A DNA stretch of 64,000 nt, taken from Pseudomonadota bacterium (GTDB lineage: Bacteria > Pseudomonadota > Alphaproteobacteria > Rhizobiales > Methylopilaceae). Positions 20,334-28,162 of this stretch are shown in pieces (the first letter of the stretch is position 1; every line of letters begins with the position of its first letter). The notes below the pieces were generated by a model. The model made no database searches, was not told where the DNA came from, and was given only the letters and a program-made list of their open reading frames with translations. Both the position numbers and the translations under genes were made by a program. The stretch lies in assembly GCA_023388965.1 (NCBI GenBank), contig JAEWFF010000032.1, forward strand, positions 1 to 64,000, read 5' to 3'.

Positions 20334-21020
20334 TCACACCACCGCCGTCTGCGTGACCACGACCTCGGTGCCGATCGGCACGCGGTTGTAGAGGTCGATG
20401 ATGTCCTGATTGAACAGGCGGATGCAGCCCGACGACATGGCCTGGCCGATGCTTTTGGGCTGGGTCGTGCCGTGGATGCGGAAATAGGTGTCCTTGCCGT
20501 TCTGCGCGAGATAGAGCGCGCGGGCGCCGAGCGGGTTGGTGATGCCGCCGGGCATGCCCTCGGGCCATTTCGCGGCTTCCGGATCGCGCGCCATCATTTC
20601 CGGCGGCGGATGCCATTTCGGCCATTCCTGCTTGCGGTCGACAATGGCGCGCCCCGACCAGGAAAAGCCGTCGCGGCCGACGCCGACGCCGTAGCGCATG
20701 GCCGTGCCGCGCTCCTCGGTCAGGTAGAGGAACTTGCTGGCGGTATCGACCACGATGACGCCGGCGCGCTCGCCGGTGGGGTTCGATACGCGCTGGCGCA
20801 GATAGATCGGGTTCACGGTCGCCGTGTTGACGGCGGCGAGCTGCCAGCCGCCATCCTGCATTGCCCCGTAATTGGGAGAAACCGGCGCGAGGGTGGAGCG
20901 GGCCGATACGCCGCTCCCGCTGCCCCCGCCGGAGGTCTGGCAGGCGGCAAGAAACAGCGGCAGCCCGGCGACGAAAGCGCGGCGGCTCATGCGGCCGGCC
21001 ATGTCCAAACCCTTGGTCAT
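20334..21020 (-). CDS. L,D-transpeptidase (YkuD domain) lipoprotein
   Basis: 228 residues from 21020; starts at 21002 or 20990 are also possible. The N-terminus RRAFVAGLPLFLAAC is a lipoprotein signal with Cys in the lipobox, so the enzyme is probably membrane-anchored in the periplasm. The YkuD domain (about residues 75-225) carries the catalytic signature IHGTTQPKSIGQAMSSGCIR, with His, Ser, Gly, Cys and Arg in place. Such enzymes form 3-3 peptidoglycan crosslinks or attach outer-membrane proteins, which is important in Hyphomicrobiales. The exact role among paralogues cannot be told. Confidence 0.92.
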   Translation of the reverse strand: MTKGLDMAGRMSRRAFVAGLPLFLAACQTSGGGSGSGVSARSTLAPVSPNYGAMQDGGWQLAAVNTATVNPIYLRQRVSNPTGERAGVIVVDTASKFLYLTEERGTAMRYGVGVGRDGFSWSGRAIVDRKQEWPKWHPPPEMMARDPEAAKWPEGMPGGITNPLGARALYLAQNGKDTYFRIHGTTQPKSIGQAMSSGCIRLFNQDIIDLYNRVPIGTEVVVTQTAVV

Positions 21021-21133
21021 TTCCAGAATAAACCCCTCTCGAATCAGTCGCGGCGTCCCCCGCGCGTTTGCGACACATAAACGCCGCAGCGCGGGGAAAA
21101 GCTCCTCACGACATCGTGTACACCTTCAAGGTT

Positions 21134-21898
21134 TCAGCCGTGTTGCGCCAGCGTCACGCGCTTGAAATCACCGATTGTCGCCTGAACGAGCGCGAGCGCG
21201 GTCACCGCAGCCGTGTCGGCTCTCAATATGCGCGGGCCGAGCGAGATGACGGTGACGAAGGGGAGCTTGAGAAGCCGCTCACGTTCCGCCGGGTCGAACC
21301 CGCCTTCCGGGCCGATCAGAACCGCGAGCGGCCCGGCGGGCAGGGATGAGAGTTCCGCGAGCGGTGAGGCGCTCGCTGCGCTCTCGTCGCAGAAGATCAG
21401 GCGACGCTCGGGATTCCAGTTCGCCAGAAGCCGGTCGAGCGGCCCGGCCTCCGCGATGTCGGGAATGGAGAGAATGCCGCATTGCTCGGCGGCCTCGATG
21501 GCGTTGGCGCGCATCCGGTCGAGATTGACGCGCGCGGCCTGGGTGCGCCGCGTCATGACGGGAACGAGGCGCGAGACGCCCATCTCCACGGCCTTCTGCA
21601 CCATGTAGTCCAGCCGGGCATGTTTGAGCGGCGCGAACAGATACCAAAGATCGCCGGGTGCGGTTTGCGGGCGCGTTCGGGTGCGCGGCGTCAGCGCGGT
21701 CTTCTTTTTCCCGGCCTCCGAAATCTCGGCGCGCCATTCGCCGTCGCGCCCGTTGAAGGCGAGCACGTCATCGCCCGGTTTCAGGCGCAGCACATTGCGC
21801 AGATAGTTCGACTGCTCGGGCTCCAGCGCGATGGCGGTGCCTTCGGTGAGCGGTGCATCCACGTAAAGACGCGGGGCGGAGAAATCGGGGAGGGTCAT
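21134..21898 (-). CDS. rsmE: 16S rRNA (uracil1498-N3)-methyltransferase
   Basis: 254 residues from the ATG at 21898. SPOUT-class methyltransferase acting on U1498 of 16S rRNA. An N-terminal PUA-like domain (RLYVDAPLTEG, NYLRNVLRLKPGD) is followed by the knotted SAM-binding domain with KAVEMGVSRLVPVMTRRTQ, AEQCG, LIGPEGGFDPAERE and SLGPRILRADTAA. The motif spacing is standard. A PE-C half element lies immediately upstream of the start codon. Confidence 0.95.
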   Translation of the reverse strand: MTLPDFSAPRLYVDAPLTEGTAIALEPEQSNYLRNVLRLKPGDDVLAFNGRDGEWRAEISEAGKKKTALTPRTRTRPQTAPGDLWYLFAPLKHARLDYMVQKAVEMGVSRLVPVMTRRTQAARVNLDRMRANAIEAAEQCGILSIPDIAEAGPLDRLLANWNPERRLIFCDESAASASPLAELSSLPAGPLAVLIGPEGGFDPAERERLLKLPFVTVISLGPRILRADTAAVTALALVQATIGDFKRVTLAQHG

Positions 21899-21907
21899 GA
21901 TTGGGTT

Positions 21908-21970
21908 CCCTCCCTCCCACGCGAAGCGGGGGAGGGCGACTCGTGCGTAAGCACGAGCGGGGTGGGGTGA
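21908..21970. repeat. PE-C variant half element upstream of rsmE
   Basis: CCCTCCCTCCCACGCGAAGCGGGGGAGGG, apex CTCGTGC-GTAA-GCACGAG, then GGGGTGGGG. The same apex is present at 29451-29464. Confidence 0.75.
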
Positions 21971-21994
21971 CAGGACGGGGACATTCACTGAGCC

Positions 21995-22090
21995 TCATCC
22001 TGAGGAGGCGTCGATGTCGGGTGTTCCCGACATCGATTTACACTCAAACCGGCAACAGCCGGTTTGAGTGCGCCGTCTCGAAGGATGGCG
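21995..22090. repeat. PE-A copy 4, carrying an inserted two-hairpin module
   Basis: The PE-A arms CCTCATCCTGAGGAGGCG and CGCCGTCTCGAAGGATGG are both intact. Their usual short apex is replaced by the 60-base module at 22013-22072. Confidence 0.8.
22013..22072. repeat. Two-hairpin TGTT/AACA module, copy 2 (inside PE-A)
   Basis: Hairpin 1: TCGATGTCGGG / CCCGACATCGA with loop TGTT (22013-22038). Hairpin 2: CACTCAAACCGGC / GCCGGTTTGAGTG, 13-bp stem, loop AACA (22043-22072). Stem sequences differ from copies 1 and 3, but pairing is perfect. Confidence 0.75.
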
Positions 22091-22110
22091 CAACGACCAT
22101 GCTCTCCGCC

Positions 22111-22159
22111 CATCCTTCGAGACGCGATGCTGAAGCATCGCTCCTCAGGATGAGGACGG
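22111..22159. repeat. PE-A palindromic repeat, copy 5
   Basis: CCCATCCTTCGAGAC, apex GCGATGCT-GA-AGCATCGC, CTCCTCAGGATGAGGAC. It lies in inverted orientation next to copy 4. The apex core CGATGC...GCATCG also occurs in a PE-B copy (47611) and a PE-C copy (62981). Confidence 0.75.
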
Positions 22160-22175
22160 ATTCCGTTTCCGCAAC

Positions 22176-22988
22176 TCACGTCCCCCCGCCCGAGACCTTG
22201 CTGGCGAAGAGCGCAATCGCGCGCTGGTAGTTCGAGCTCTTGTTCCAGCCTCCGAGCGCAGCGAAATTGCCGGAGCCTTCCTGCCAGCCGCCGCCCCTTT
22301 GCCAGCCATGACCGCGCAGATAATTCGCGGTGGAGGCGAGCACGTCCGCCTGGCTGCCGATCAGGTCCTTGCGGCCGTCGCCGTCGAAATCGACCGCGAA
22401 CCGCACATAGGAGGAGGGCAGGAACTGGGTCTGGCCGATCTCGCCATGGCCCGCGCCCCGCAATTGCGCGGCGCTCATATCGCCGCGGTCGATAATGGTC
22501 AGCGCGGCCAGAAGTTCGCGCTGGAACAGATCGGTGCGGCGGCAATCATAGGCGAGGGAGGCAAGGCCCGGCAGGATCGGCTTGTTGCCCGTCACCGCGC
22601 CGAAATCCGTCTCCATGGCCCAGATCGCGACGAGAACCGGGCCGGGCACGCCGAAACTCTGCTCGATGCGCTGGAACAGGCCGGCATGCGATTGCAGGTA
22701 GGAACGCGCGCGTTTGAGGCGTGCGGCCGTCACGCGTTTGGCGGCGAATTGTTCGAACGAGCCCTTGAAGCTCGCGCGCACCTTGCGGTCGAAGGCGATG
22801 GTGGCGGTGTCGAGCTTCACACCGTCGAGCGCCGACAGGCCCCGGCGGCCGACGCCCGCGGCGCGCGCCTCGTCCCTGAATTGCTTGATGAAGGCCGGGA
22901 AACCGCCCGGCGGTTCGCATTGGGCGGCAGTAGCCGGAAAGGCGAACAGCAAGGCGACAGGCAGAAGCATGGCCGGGAGAAAACGCAT
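22176..22988 (-). CDS. Lytic murein transglycosylase (MltB/SLT_2 family)
   Basis: 270 residues with a cleavable signal peptide (MRFLPAMLLPVALLFAFPATAA). It cleaves glycan strands of periplasmic peptidoglycan to 1,6-anhydro products. The catalytic Glu is in VAIWAMETDFG (near residue 127). Further family marks are GHGEIGQTQFLPSSY, FDGDGRKDLIGSQADVLAST and ANYLRGHGWQRG. It lacks the C-terminal peptidoglycan-binding domain seen in some relatives and has no lipobox, so it is probably soluble in the periplasm. Confidence 0.93.
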   Translation of the reverse strand: MRFLPAMLLPVALLFAFPATAAQCEPPGGFPAFIKQFRDEARAAGVGRRGLSALDGVKLDTATIAFDRKVRASFKGSFEQFAAKRVTAARLKRARSYLQSHAGLFQRIEQSFGVPGPVLVAIWAMETDFGAVTGNKPILPGLASLAYDCRRTDLFQRELLAALTIIDRGDMSAAQLRGAGHGEIGQTQFLPSSYVRFAVDFDGDGRKDLIGSQADVLASTANYLRGHGWQRGGGWQEGSGNFAALGGWNKSSNYQRAIALFASKVSGGGT

Positions 22989-23080
22989 GGAAGACCCCGC
23001 GAAAAGAGCCAGCCGAAGATAGCGTTTTTCCCGCGAGGGACTAGACTTGGCTGCGGAACTTTCCTTCCGTGGTGAACATC

Positions 23081-24010
23081 ATGCCCCCCTCAACCGTTGC
23101 CGATGCCGCTTCCGGCAATTGGGTCGACCGCCGTGCGCCGGACTGGTTGAAGCCGTTCGCGCGGCTGGCGCGCTGGGACCGGCCCATCGGTGTCTGGCTT
23201 CTGTTCTGGCCGTGCGCGTGGAGCGCCGCGCTGGTGGCGACCGCCGTCGGCAAGCCGGCCCCAAACGTGCTGTACATCGTCCTGTTCCTGCTCGGCGCGT
23301 TCCTCATGCGCGGCGCGGGCTGCACCTGGAACGACATCGTCGACCGCGACATCGACGCCAAGGTCGCGCGCACCGCTCTGCGGCCAATCCCGTCCGGACA
23401 GGTATCGGTCAAGGCCGCGCTCGGCTTCCTCGTCCTTCAGCTCGTCGTCGCGCTCGTCATCCTGCAGCAGTTCAATCTGGTCGCGATCGTCCTCGGTTTC
23501 GTCGCGATCCTTCCCGTCATCAGCTACCCGTTCATGAAACGCATCACCTGGTGGCCGCAGGCCGTTCTGGGCATTTGCTTTTCCTGGGGTGCGCTGATGG
23601 GCTGGGCGGCGTCGGAAGCGACTTTATCGGGCGCGTCCAACCTGTTGTTTCTGGGCTCTATTCTATGGGTGATCGGCTACGACACGATCTACGCGCTCCA
23701 GGACATCGAGGACGATGCGCTGGCCGGTGTCAAATCGACCGCGCGGCTGTTCGGCGCGAAGGTGAAGCTGTGGCTGTACGCACTCTATGGCGGCGCGATT
23801 TTCCTGCTTGCGGCGGCCGTCGTCGCCGCCGGCGCGGGCTTCGCCGCCTGGCTCGGCCTCATCGCGTTCGCGGTCCATCTCATCTGGCAGGTGAGGGAGC
23901 TCGATCCGTCCGATGCGCAACATGCGCTCGCGACGTTCCGCTCCAACAAGACGGCGGGCCTCATCCTGTTCGCGGGCTTCGTCGCCGATGCGGCGCTGAG
24001 GGCGTTGTAG
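23081..24010 (+). CDS. ubiA: 4-hydroxybenzoate octaprenyltransferase
   Basis: 309 residues from the ATG at 23081; a GTG at 23069 is the alternative. Integral membrane prenyltransferase of ubiquinone biosynthesis, joining a polyprenyl chain to 4-hydroxybenzoate. The first Asp-rich motif is NDIVDRDIDAKVARTALRP and the second is DTIYALQDIEDDALAGVKS, with 8-9 membrane helices in between. It is divergent from the lytic transglycosylase and converges with DUF6101 across a PE-C element. Confidence 0.95.
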   Translation: MPPSTVADAASGNWVDRRAPDWLKPFARLARWDRPIGVWLLFWPCAWSAALVATAVGKPAPNVLYIVLFLLGAFLMRGAGCTWNDIVDRDIDAKVARTALRPIPSGQVSVKAALGFLVLQLVVALVILQQFNLVAIVLGFVAILPVISYPFMKRITWWPQAVLGICFSWGALMGWAASEATLSGASNLLFLGSILWVIGYDTIYALQDIEDDALAGVKSTARLFGAKVKLWLYALYGGAIFLLAAAVVAAGAGFAAWLGLIAFAVHLIWQVRELDPSDAQHALATFRSNKTAGLILFAGFVADAALRAL

Positions 24011-24016
24011 GTATCT

Positions 24017-24218
24017 CCTCTCCCGCCAGAACCCGGCTGTTGCCGGGTTCAGCTATAAAGTGGCCAAGTCGAGAACACTCGACTTGGCTCGGGAGAGGTC
24101 GGCACGCGCGGAGCGCGGCCGGGTGAGGGGATTTAACAGCGACGGTGTATGGGGCTTTCCCCTCACCGCGCTCGCAGGCTCCCGCCTGCGAGTCGTCCTC
24201 TCCCGCAAGCGGGAGAGG
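24017..24218. repeat. PE-C element with an inserted two-hairpin module
   Basis: The left host hairpin is split: CCTCTCCCG (24017-24025) and CGGGAGAGG (24090-24098) are separated by the module instead of the usual CTTG loop. The rest is a normal PE-C: apex CGCG-GAG-CGCG, GTGAGGGG, spacer, CCCCTCAC, apex CTCGCAGG-CTCC-CGCCTGCGAG, CCTCTCCCGCAAGCGGGAGAGG. Confidence 0.82.
24029..24088. repeat. Two-hairpin TGTT/AACA module, copy 3 (inside PE-C, reverse orientation)
   Basis: GAACCCGGC / GCCGGGTTC with loop TGTT (24029-24050), then GCCAAGTCGAG / CTCGACTTGGC with loop AACA (24063-24088). Read on the other strand, the order becomes TGTT hairpin then AACA hairpin, as in the other two copies. Confidence 0.75.
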
Positions 24219-24220
24219 AT

Positions 24221-24799
24221 TTAACTGCGCGCGATGATCTCGCGCTCGTCGCGGTGGACGAACGGAACGAGCGGCAGTTTGCCGCCGCGCCGGCGCTGCA
24301 GAAAGCGCGGGCGGCGGCTCTTCAGATAGGAGCGGATGCGGCGCGGGCGCGGGCGCGCCACCTCGACTTCGCCGATCTTCTCTTCCTCGACGACGAGGCG
24401 TCCGTCGAGCCCCTCCATCAGGAGCGGCAGGCCGAGCGTCGCCCCCCAGCGGCGCCATTCGGCGATGACGTCGAGATCGTCGTCCGCTTCGTAGAGCGGC
24501 ACTTCGAGCCCGCGATTGCGATGCGATAGGATGACGGTGAAGCGGTCCTCGTCCTCGGTCCCGCCCGGCGCCAGCCGGATCGCGACCCCGCGATAGTCCG
24601 ACAGCGGCAGATTGATCCGCATCGCCACATCGCTGATGCGGCGCGCCATGACCACGCGGTCCGGCTCCAGGGTGATGGCGCGGGCCCCGCCATCGGCAGC
24701 GGCATCCGGGCCGGTGAACTGGAGCGGAAGGCGCGCCGGGTCCGGTTTATGAACCCGGACCGGCGCGGCGGCTTCGAGAAATTCTGTTTGACGCCTCAC
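24221..24799 (-). CDS. DUF6101 family protein
   Basis: 192 residues, function unknown. The domain has a beta-rich middle (ITLEPDRVVMARRISDVAMRINLPLSDYRGVAIRL) and a segment FTVILSHRNRGLEVPLYEADD followed by AEWRRWGATLGLPLLME. It ends in a basic region RRIRSYLKSRRPRFLQRRRGGK and VPFVHRDEREIIARS. I recall this family as restricted to Hyphomicrobiales and often beside ubiA. The basic tail could bind nucleic acid or acidic lipid, which is speculation. No signal peptide. Confidence 0.75.
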   Translation of the reverse strand: MRRQTEFLEAAAPVRVHKPDPARLPLQFTGPDAAADGGARAITLEPDRVVMARRISDVAMRINLPLSDYRGVAIRLAPGGTEDEDRFTVILSHRNRGLEVPLYEADDDLDVIAEWRRWGATLGLPLLMEGLDGRLVVEEEKIGEVEVARPRPRRIRSYLKSRRPRFLQRRRGGKLPLVPFVHRDEREIIARS

Positions 24800-25045
24800 A
24801 AAACCTACTCCCCGAACCGTCTCGTTATCTTGGACGGTTGCTTTGTTGTGCTGGGGAGTTTGCGCCGTCAGCTTCGAAAAGCTCTTAAAGGGTCTAGTTA
24901 ATCAAAATACACTTCGAGGTTTGGTATAAATTTCTTTGCACTGCCATCAACTATACCTTTACCCTGTGTGGCGCTTTCGTCGTGCTTGCCCCGAGGGATG
25001 GGCGGGTTTAACTCCTGCTCCGCCCCATCCGTCCGGAGATTCCCC
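24800..25045. other. AT-richer divergent promoter region between DUF6101 and the CysQ-like gene
   Basis: 246 bases without a gene. The stretch 24880-24960 is clearly more AT-rich than its surroundings and contains TTAATCAAAATAC and GGTATAAATTTC, so promoters for both directions probably lie here. TATAAA at 24925-24930 is the best -10 candidate for the lipid A operon, but no convincing -35 is seen. No riboswitch-like structure recognised. Confidence 0.4.
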
Positions 25046-25864
25046 TTGGCCCCTCGCGCCGAGCCCGATCAGTTCAAGCCGAAAGTCGACAGCCTCATCC
25101 GCGAGGCCGGCGATATCGCACTCGGTTTTGCCCGCTCCGGCGCCAAGCGCTGGACCAAGGGCGACACCTCCATCGTCACCGAAGCCGATCTGTTCATCGA
25201 CAAGTTCCTGCGTGAGAAGCTGACCGCGCTCGACGACAGCGTGGGCTGGCTTTCGGAGGAAACCGCCGACACCCCGGAACGCCTCGACCGCGAGCGCGTC
25301 TGGATCGTCGATCCGATCGACGGCACGCGCGCCTTCGTCGAGGGCGTGCCGGTCTGGGTCATCTCGATTGCGCTCGTTGAAAACGGACGCCCGGTGTTCG
25401 GGATGATCTTCAACCCGACCAAGAACGAGATGTTCGAGGCGGTCGCAGGTGGCGGCGCGTTTCTGAACGGCGCGCCGATTGCGGCGTCGCCGCGCGCTCT
25501 GCTCGCCGGCGCCGAGATCGTCGGGCCGCGCACGATGATGGAGGATCTCGACGGCATCGGCGCTGAGATCGCCCGTGCGCCTTACGTCTATGCGTTGGCC
25601 TATCGCATGGCCGGGGTCGCCGCCGGGCGTGTCGATGCGGCCGTCGCCTCGACCCGGTCGAAGGATTGGGACATCGCCGCCGCCGACCTCATCCTGCAGG
25701 AAGCGGGCGGAAAGCTTCTCGAACTCGACGGCGATCTGCCGCGCTACAATCTGCCGTCCCCGGTCCACCGCCCGCTCATCGCCGCCAGCGAGCCGCTGAA
25801 TGCGGCGATCCGCTCGGCGCTGCTGCTGGCGGGCGCGACGACACCGCGCAGCTGGGCCGGCTAG
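25046..25864 (+). CDS. Inositol monophosphatase-family phosphatase (CysQ-like 3'(2'),5'-bisphosphate nucleotidase)
   Basis: 272 residues using the TTG at 25046, which has CCGGAGA 8 bases upstream; no better ATG fits the domain start. Mg-dependent phosphatase fold with the metal-site motifs SEETAD, VDPIDGTRAFVEG and SKDWDIAAADLILQEAGG. In related genomes this subfamily is usually called CysQ (PAP phosphatase), but histidinol-phosphate or inositol-phosphate activity cannot be excluded from sequence. It is the first gene of a five-gene operon ending in lpxK; DUF4170 follows 15 bases later. Confidence 0.85.
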   Translation: MAPRAEPDQFKPKVDSLIREAGDIALGFARSGAKRWTKGDTSIVTEADLFIDKFLREKLTALDDSVGWLSEETADTPERLDRERVWIVDPIDGTRAFVEGVPVWVISIALVENGRPVFGMIFNPTKNEMFEAVAGGGAFLNGAPIAASPRALLAGAEIVGPRTMMEDLDGIGAEIARAPYVYALAYRMAGVAAGRVDAAVASTRSKDWDIAAADLILQEAGGKLLELDGDLPRYNLPSPVHRPLIAASEPLNAAIRSALLLAGATTPRSWAG

Positions 25865-25879
25865 GGAGAACTAAGGATT

Positions 25880-26125
25880 ATGACTGAAATGCCCAGCAAG
25901 CAGCTTTTGCATCTTGTCTTCGGCGGCGAGCTCGAAGACCTGTCCGGCGTCCGCTTCCAGGATCTCGACAAGCTCGACATCGTCGGCATCTACCCCGATT
26001 ACGCCAGCGCGCGCGCCGCGTGGAAGGCGAAGGCGCAGGCGAGCGTCGACAACGCACAGATGCGCTATTTCGTGGTGCATCTGCACCGTCTGCTCGATCC
26101 TGCAGCGGTTTCGGACAGATCGTAG
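25880..26125 (+). CDS. DUF4170 family small protein
   Basis: 81 residues. The pattern LLHLVFGGELEDLSGVRFQDLD...IVGIYPDYASARAAWKAKAQASVDNAQMRYFVVHLHRLLDP is the DUF4170 signature, a compact soluble domain found in alphaproteobacteria beside lipid A genes. Function unknown. It has a good ribosome site (GGAG) and sits between the CysQ-like phosphatase and the DUF374 acyltransferase, so a link to envelope biogenesis is likely by context. Confidence 0.85.
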   Translation: MTEMPSKQLLHLVFGGELEDLSGVRFQDLDKLDIVGIYPDYASARAAWKAKAQASVDNAQMRYFVVHLHRLLDPAAVSDRS

Positions 26126-26139
26126 CCGCGCGCGGGAAC

Positions 26140-26880
26140 ATGTCCTTCAAGGAATATTTCCGAAAGTTCTACCGGCATCCAGCGGTCTCAAACACGCTCG
26201 GCGCGCTGATCGCGCTCTATATCCGCCTCGTCCAGCACACGACGCGCTGGACCCTCGAACCCGCCGACCAGCGCGAGGCGCTGAAGGACGAGCAGCCCTT
26301 CATCATCGGCATGTGGCACGGGCAGCACATCATCGCGCCGGCTGCATGGCCCAAAGGCTGGCGCGGCAGCGCGCTCGTCGCGCGCCATGCCGACGGCGAA
26401 CTCAATGCGATTGCCCTGCGCAGGCTGGGCTGGGGCGTGGTCAGCGGTTCGGGCGCCAATGCGAAGGGCCGCACCGGCAAAAGCGTCGCGCGTCGCGGCG
26501 GCGTGCAGGCGCTGATCGCGATGCTGCGCACGCTTGAGAACGGCAGTTCGGTTGCGCTGACGGCCGATGTGCCAAAAATCGGCGGTATTGCCGGGCAGGG
26601 TATCGTGAAACTTGCGGCCATGAGCGGACGGCCGATCTATTGTTTTGCGATAGCGACCCGGCGCGGCCTGCATTTCGACACGTGGGACAACGCCACCCTT
26701 CCGCTGCCGTTCGGGCGCGGGGCGATCATTGTGAGCGAAAGGCTCGATGTGGCCAAGGACGCGAGCGAAGCGGAACTCGAAGAGGCGCGCAGGGAAGTCA
26801 CGCGCCGGCTCGACCGTGCGCACCAGCGTGCCTACGAGCTTGCGGGCGGCGCGCCATGGAAAATCCGCCATGGCGAATAA
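26140..26880 (+). CDS. DUF374 lysophospholipid acyltransferase-like protein
   Basis: 246 residues from the ATG at 26140. DUF374 proteins belong to the LPLAT acyltransferase superfamily and in alphaproteobacteria lie next to waaA and lpxK. Visible features: an N-terminal hydrophobic helix (NTLGALIALYIRLVQ), the segment FIIGMWHGQHIIAPA containing the H-x-Q-H variant of the catalytic block, and ALTADVPKIGGIAGQGIVKLAAMSGRPIYCFA. It may transfer an acyl chain to lipid A or a Kdo-lipid precursor, but this is not proven by sequence. Overlaps waaA by 11 bases. Confidence 0.85.
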   Translation: MSFKEYFRKFYRHPAVSNTLGALIALYIRLVQHTTRWTLEPADQREALKDEQPFIIGMWHGQHIIAPAAWPKGWRGSALVARHADGELNAIALRRLGWGVVSGSGANAKGRTGKSVARRGGVQALIAMLRTLENGSSVALTADVPKIGGIAGQGIVKLAAMSGRPIYCFAIATRRGLHFDTWDNATLPLPFGRGAIIVSERLDVAKDASEAELEEARREVTRRLDRAHQRAYELAGGAPWKIRHGE

Positions 26881-28162
26881 GCCCTTTCTCCTTCGTATGT
26901 ATACCTCGCTGCTCGGGCTCGGCGGGCCGCTCGTCGCCTGGCCGCTGCTGCGCTACCGGCGTCGGCAGGGCAAGGAAATGGCCACCCGCATCGGAGAGCG
27001 GCGCGGCCTTTCCAGCCGCCACCGGCCGGAAGGTCTGGTTGTCTGGGTTCATGCCGCGAGCGTCGGCGAGTTCGTGTCCGTTCTTCCGCTGATCCACAAT
27101 CTCGTCGATCGCGGCTTTTTCGTACTGACAACGACCGGCACCGTCACCTCGGCGCGCCTGGCCGCGATCCGTCTGCCGCCGGATGCGGTGCACCAGTTCG
27201 CGCCGCTCGACGTGCCCCGCTATGCGCGGCGCTTCTTCAATCACTGGCGGCCAAATCTCGCGATCTTCACCGAATCCGAGTTCTGGCCCAATCTGTTCGC
27301 CGAGGCCGAGCTGCGCGGCGTTCCGGTCGTCATCGCCAATGCCCGCATGTCGAAACGCTCGTTCGAGCGCTGGTCCAAGACGGGCAATGTGATCCGCCAT
27401 ATGCTCGAAAGCATCGATCTGTGCCTCGCGCAGTCGGACACGGATGCGCGGCGTCTCGCCGGGCTCGGCGCGCCGCGCGTGGAAACGGCGGGCAATCTGA
27501 AATTCGATGTGCCGCCGCCGCCCGCGCCGAAAGAGACGCTGGAGCGGCTGGAGAGCGCGGTGTCCGGACGTCCGGTTTTTCTCGCCGCCTCCACGCATCC
27601 CGGCGAAGACGAGATCATCGCCCGCGTTCATGCGCGCCTGAAGCAGAAGGCGCGCAATCTTCTGACCATCATCGTGCCGCGCCATCCCGACCGGGCGCCG
27701 GAAATCGTGTCCGCGGTGGAGGAGATCGGGCTCGATGCCGGCCTGCGCTCGCGCATCACCGATCCCGAATGGAACAATGACGTGTTCGTCGCCGACACGA
27801 TCGGGGAACTCGGCCTGTTCTACCGGCTTGCTGATGTAGCCTTTGTCGGCGGATCGCTGGTCGAGCATGGCGGTCACAATCCGATCGAGCCGGCGAAGCT
27901 CGGCGTGCCCATTCTCCACGGACCGCACATTTCCAGCTTCGCGGACATCTACAAGGCGCTCGACGAGTCCCAGGGCGCGCTCGAAATCACCGACAACGAG
28001 ACATTCGCCATCGCCGTATCCGGCCTTCTGGCGGATTCGACCACGCGGGACATGATGCGCCGCGCCGCCCATTCGGTCATCGAGAAGAATTCCGGTGCGC
28101 TCGTGCGTACGATGGCGGCCATCGAGCCCTATCTCATGCAGATGTCGCTGGCGAGACCGTGA
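26870..28162 (+). CDS. waaA: 3-deoxy-D-manno-octulosonic acid (Kdo) transferase
   Basis: 430 residues. Transfers Kdo from CMP-Kdo to lipid IVA at the cytoplasmic face of the inner membrane. An N-terminal membrane anchor (MANKPFLLRMYTSLLGLGGPLVAWPLLRY) is followed by the acceptor domain with VVWVHAASVGEF, TTTGTVTSARLA, FTESEFWPNLFAEAE and NARMSKRSFERW. The donor domain has AASTHPGEDE, IIVPRHPDRAPEI and FVGGSLVEHGGHNPIEPAKLG. Its stop overlaps the lpxK start (TGATG). Confidence 0.96.
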   Translation: MANKPFLLRMYTSLLGLGGPLVAWPLLRYRRRQGKEMATRIGERRGLSSRHRPEGLVVWVHAASVGEFVSVLPLIHNLVDRGFFVLTTTGTVTSARLAAIRLPPDAVHQFAPLDVPRYARRFFNHWRPNLAIFTESEFWPNLFAEAELRGVPVVIANARMSKRSFERWSKTGNVIRHMLESIDLCLAQSDTDARRLAGLGAPRVETAGNLKFDVPPPPAPKETLERLESAVSGRPVFLAASTHPGEDEIIARVHARLKQKARNLLTIIVPRHPDRAPEIVSAVEEIGLDAGLRSRITDPEWNNDVFVADTIGELGLFYRLADVAFVGGSLVEHGGHNPIEPAKLGVPILHGPHISSFADIYKALDESQGALEITDNETFAIAVSGLLADSTTRDMMRRAAHSVIEKNSGALVRTMAAIEPYLMQMSLARP

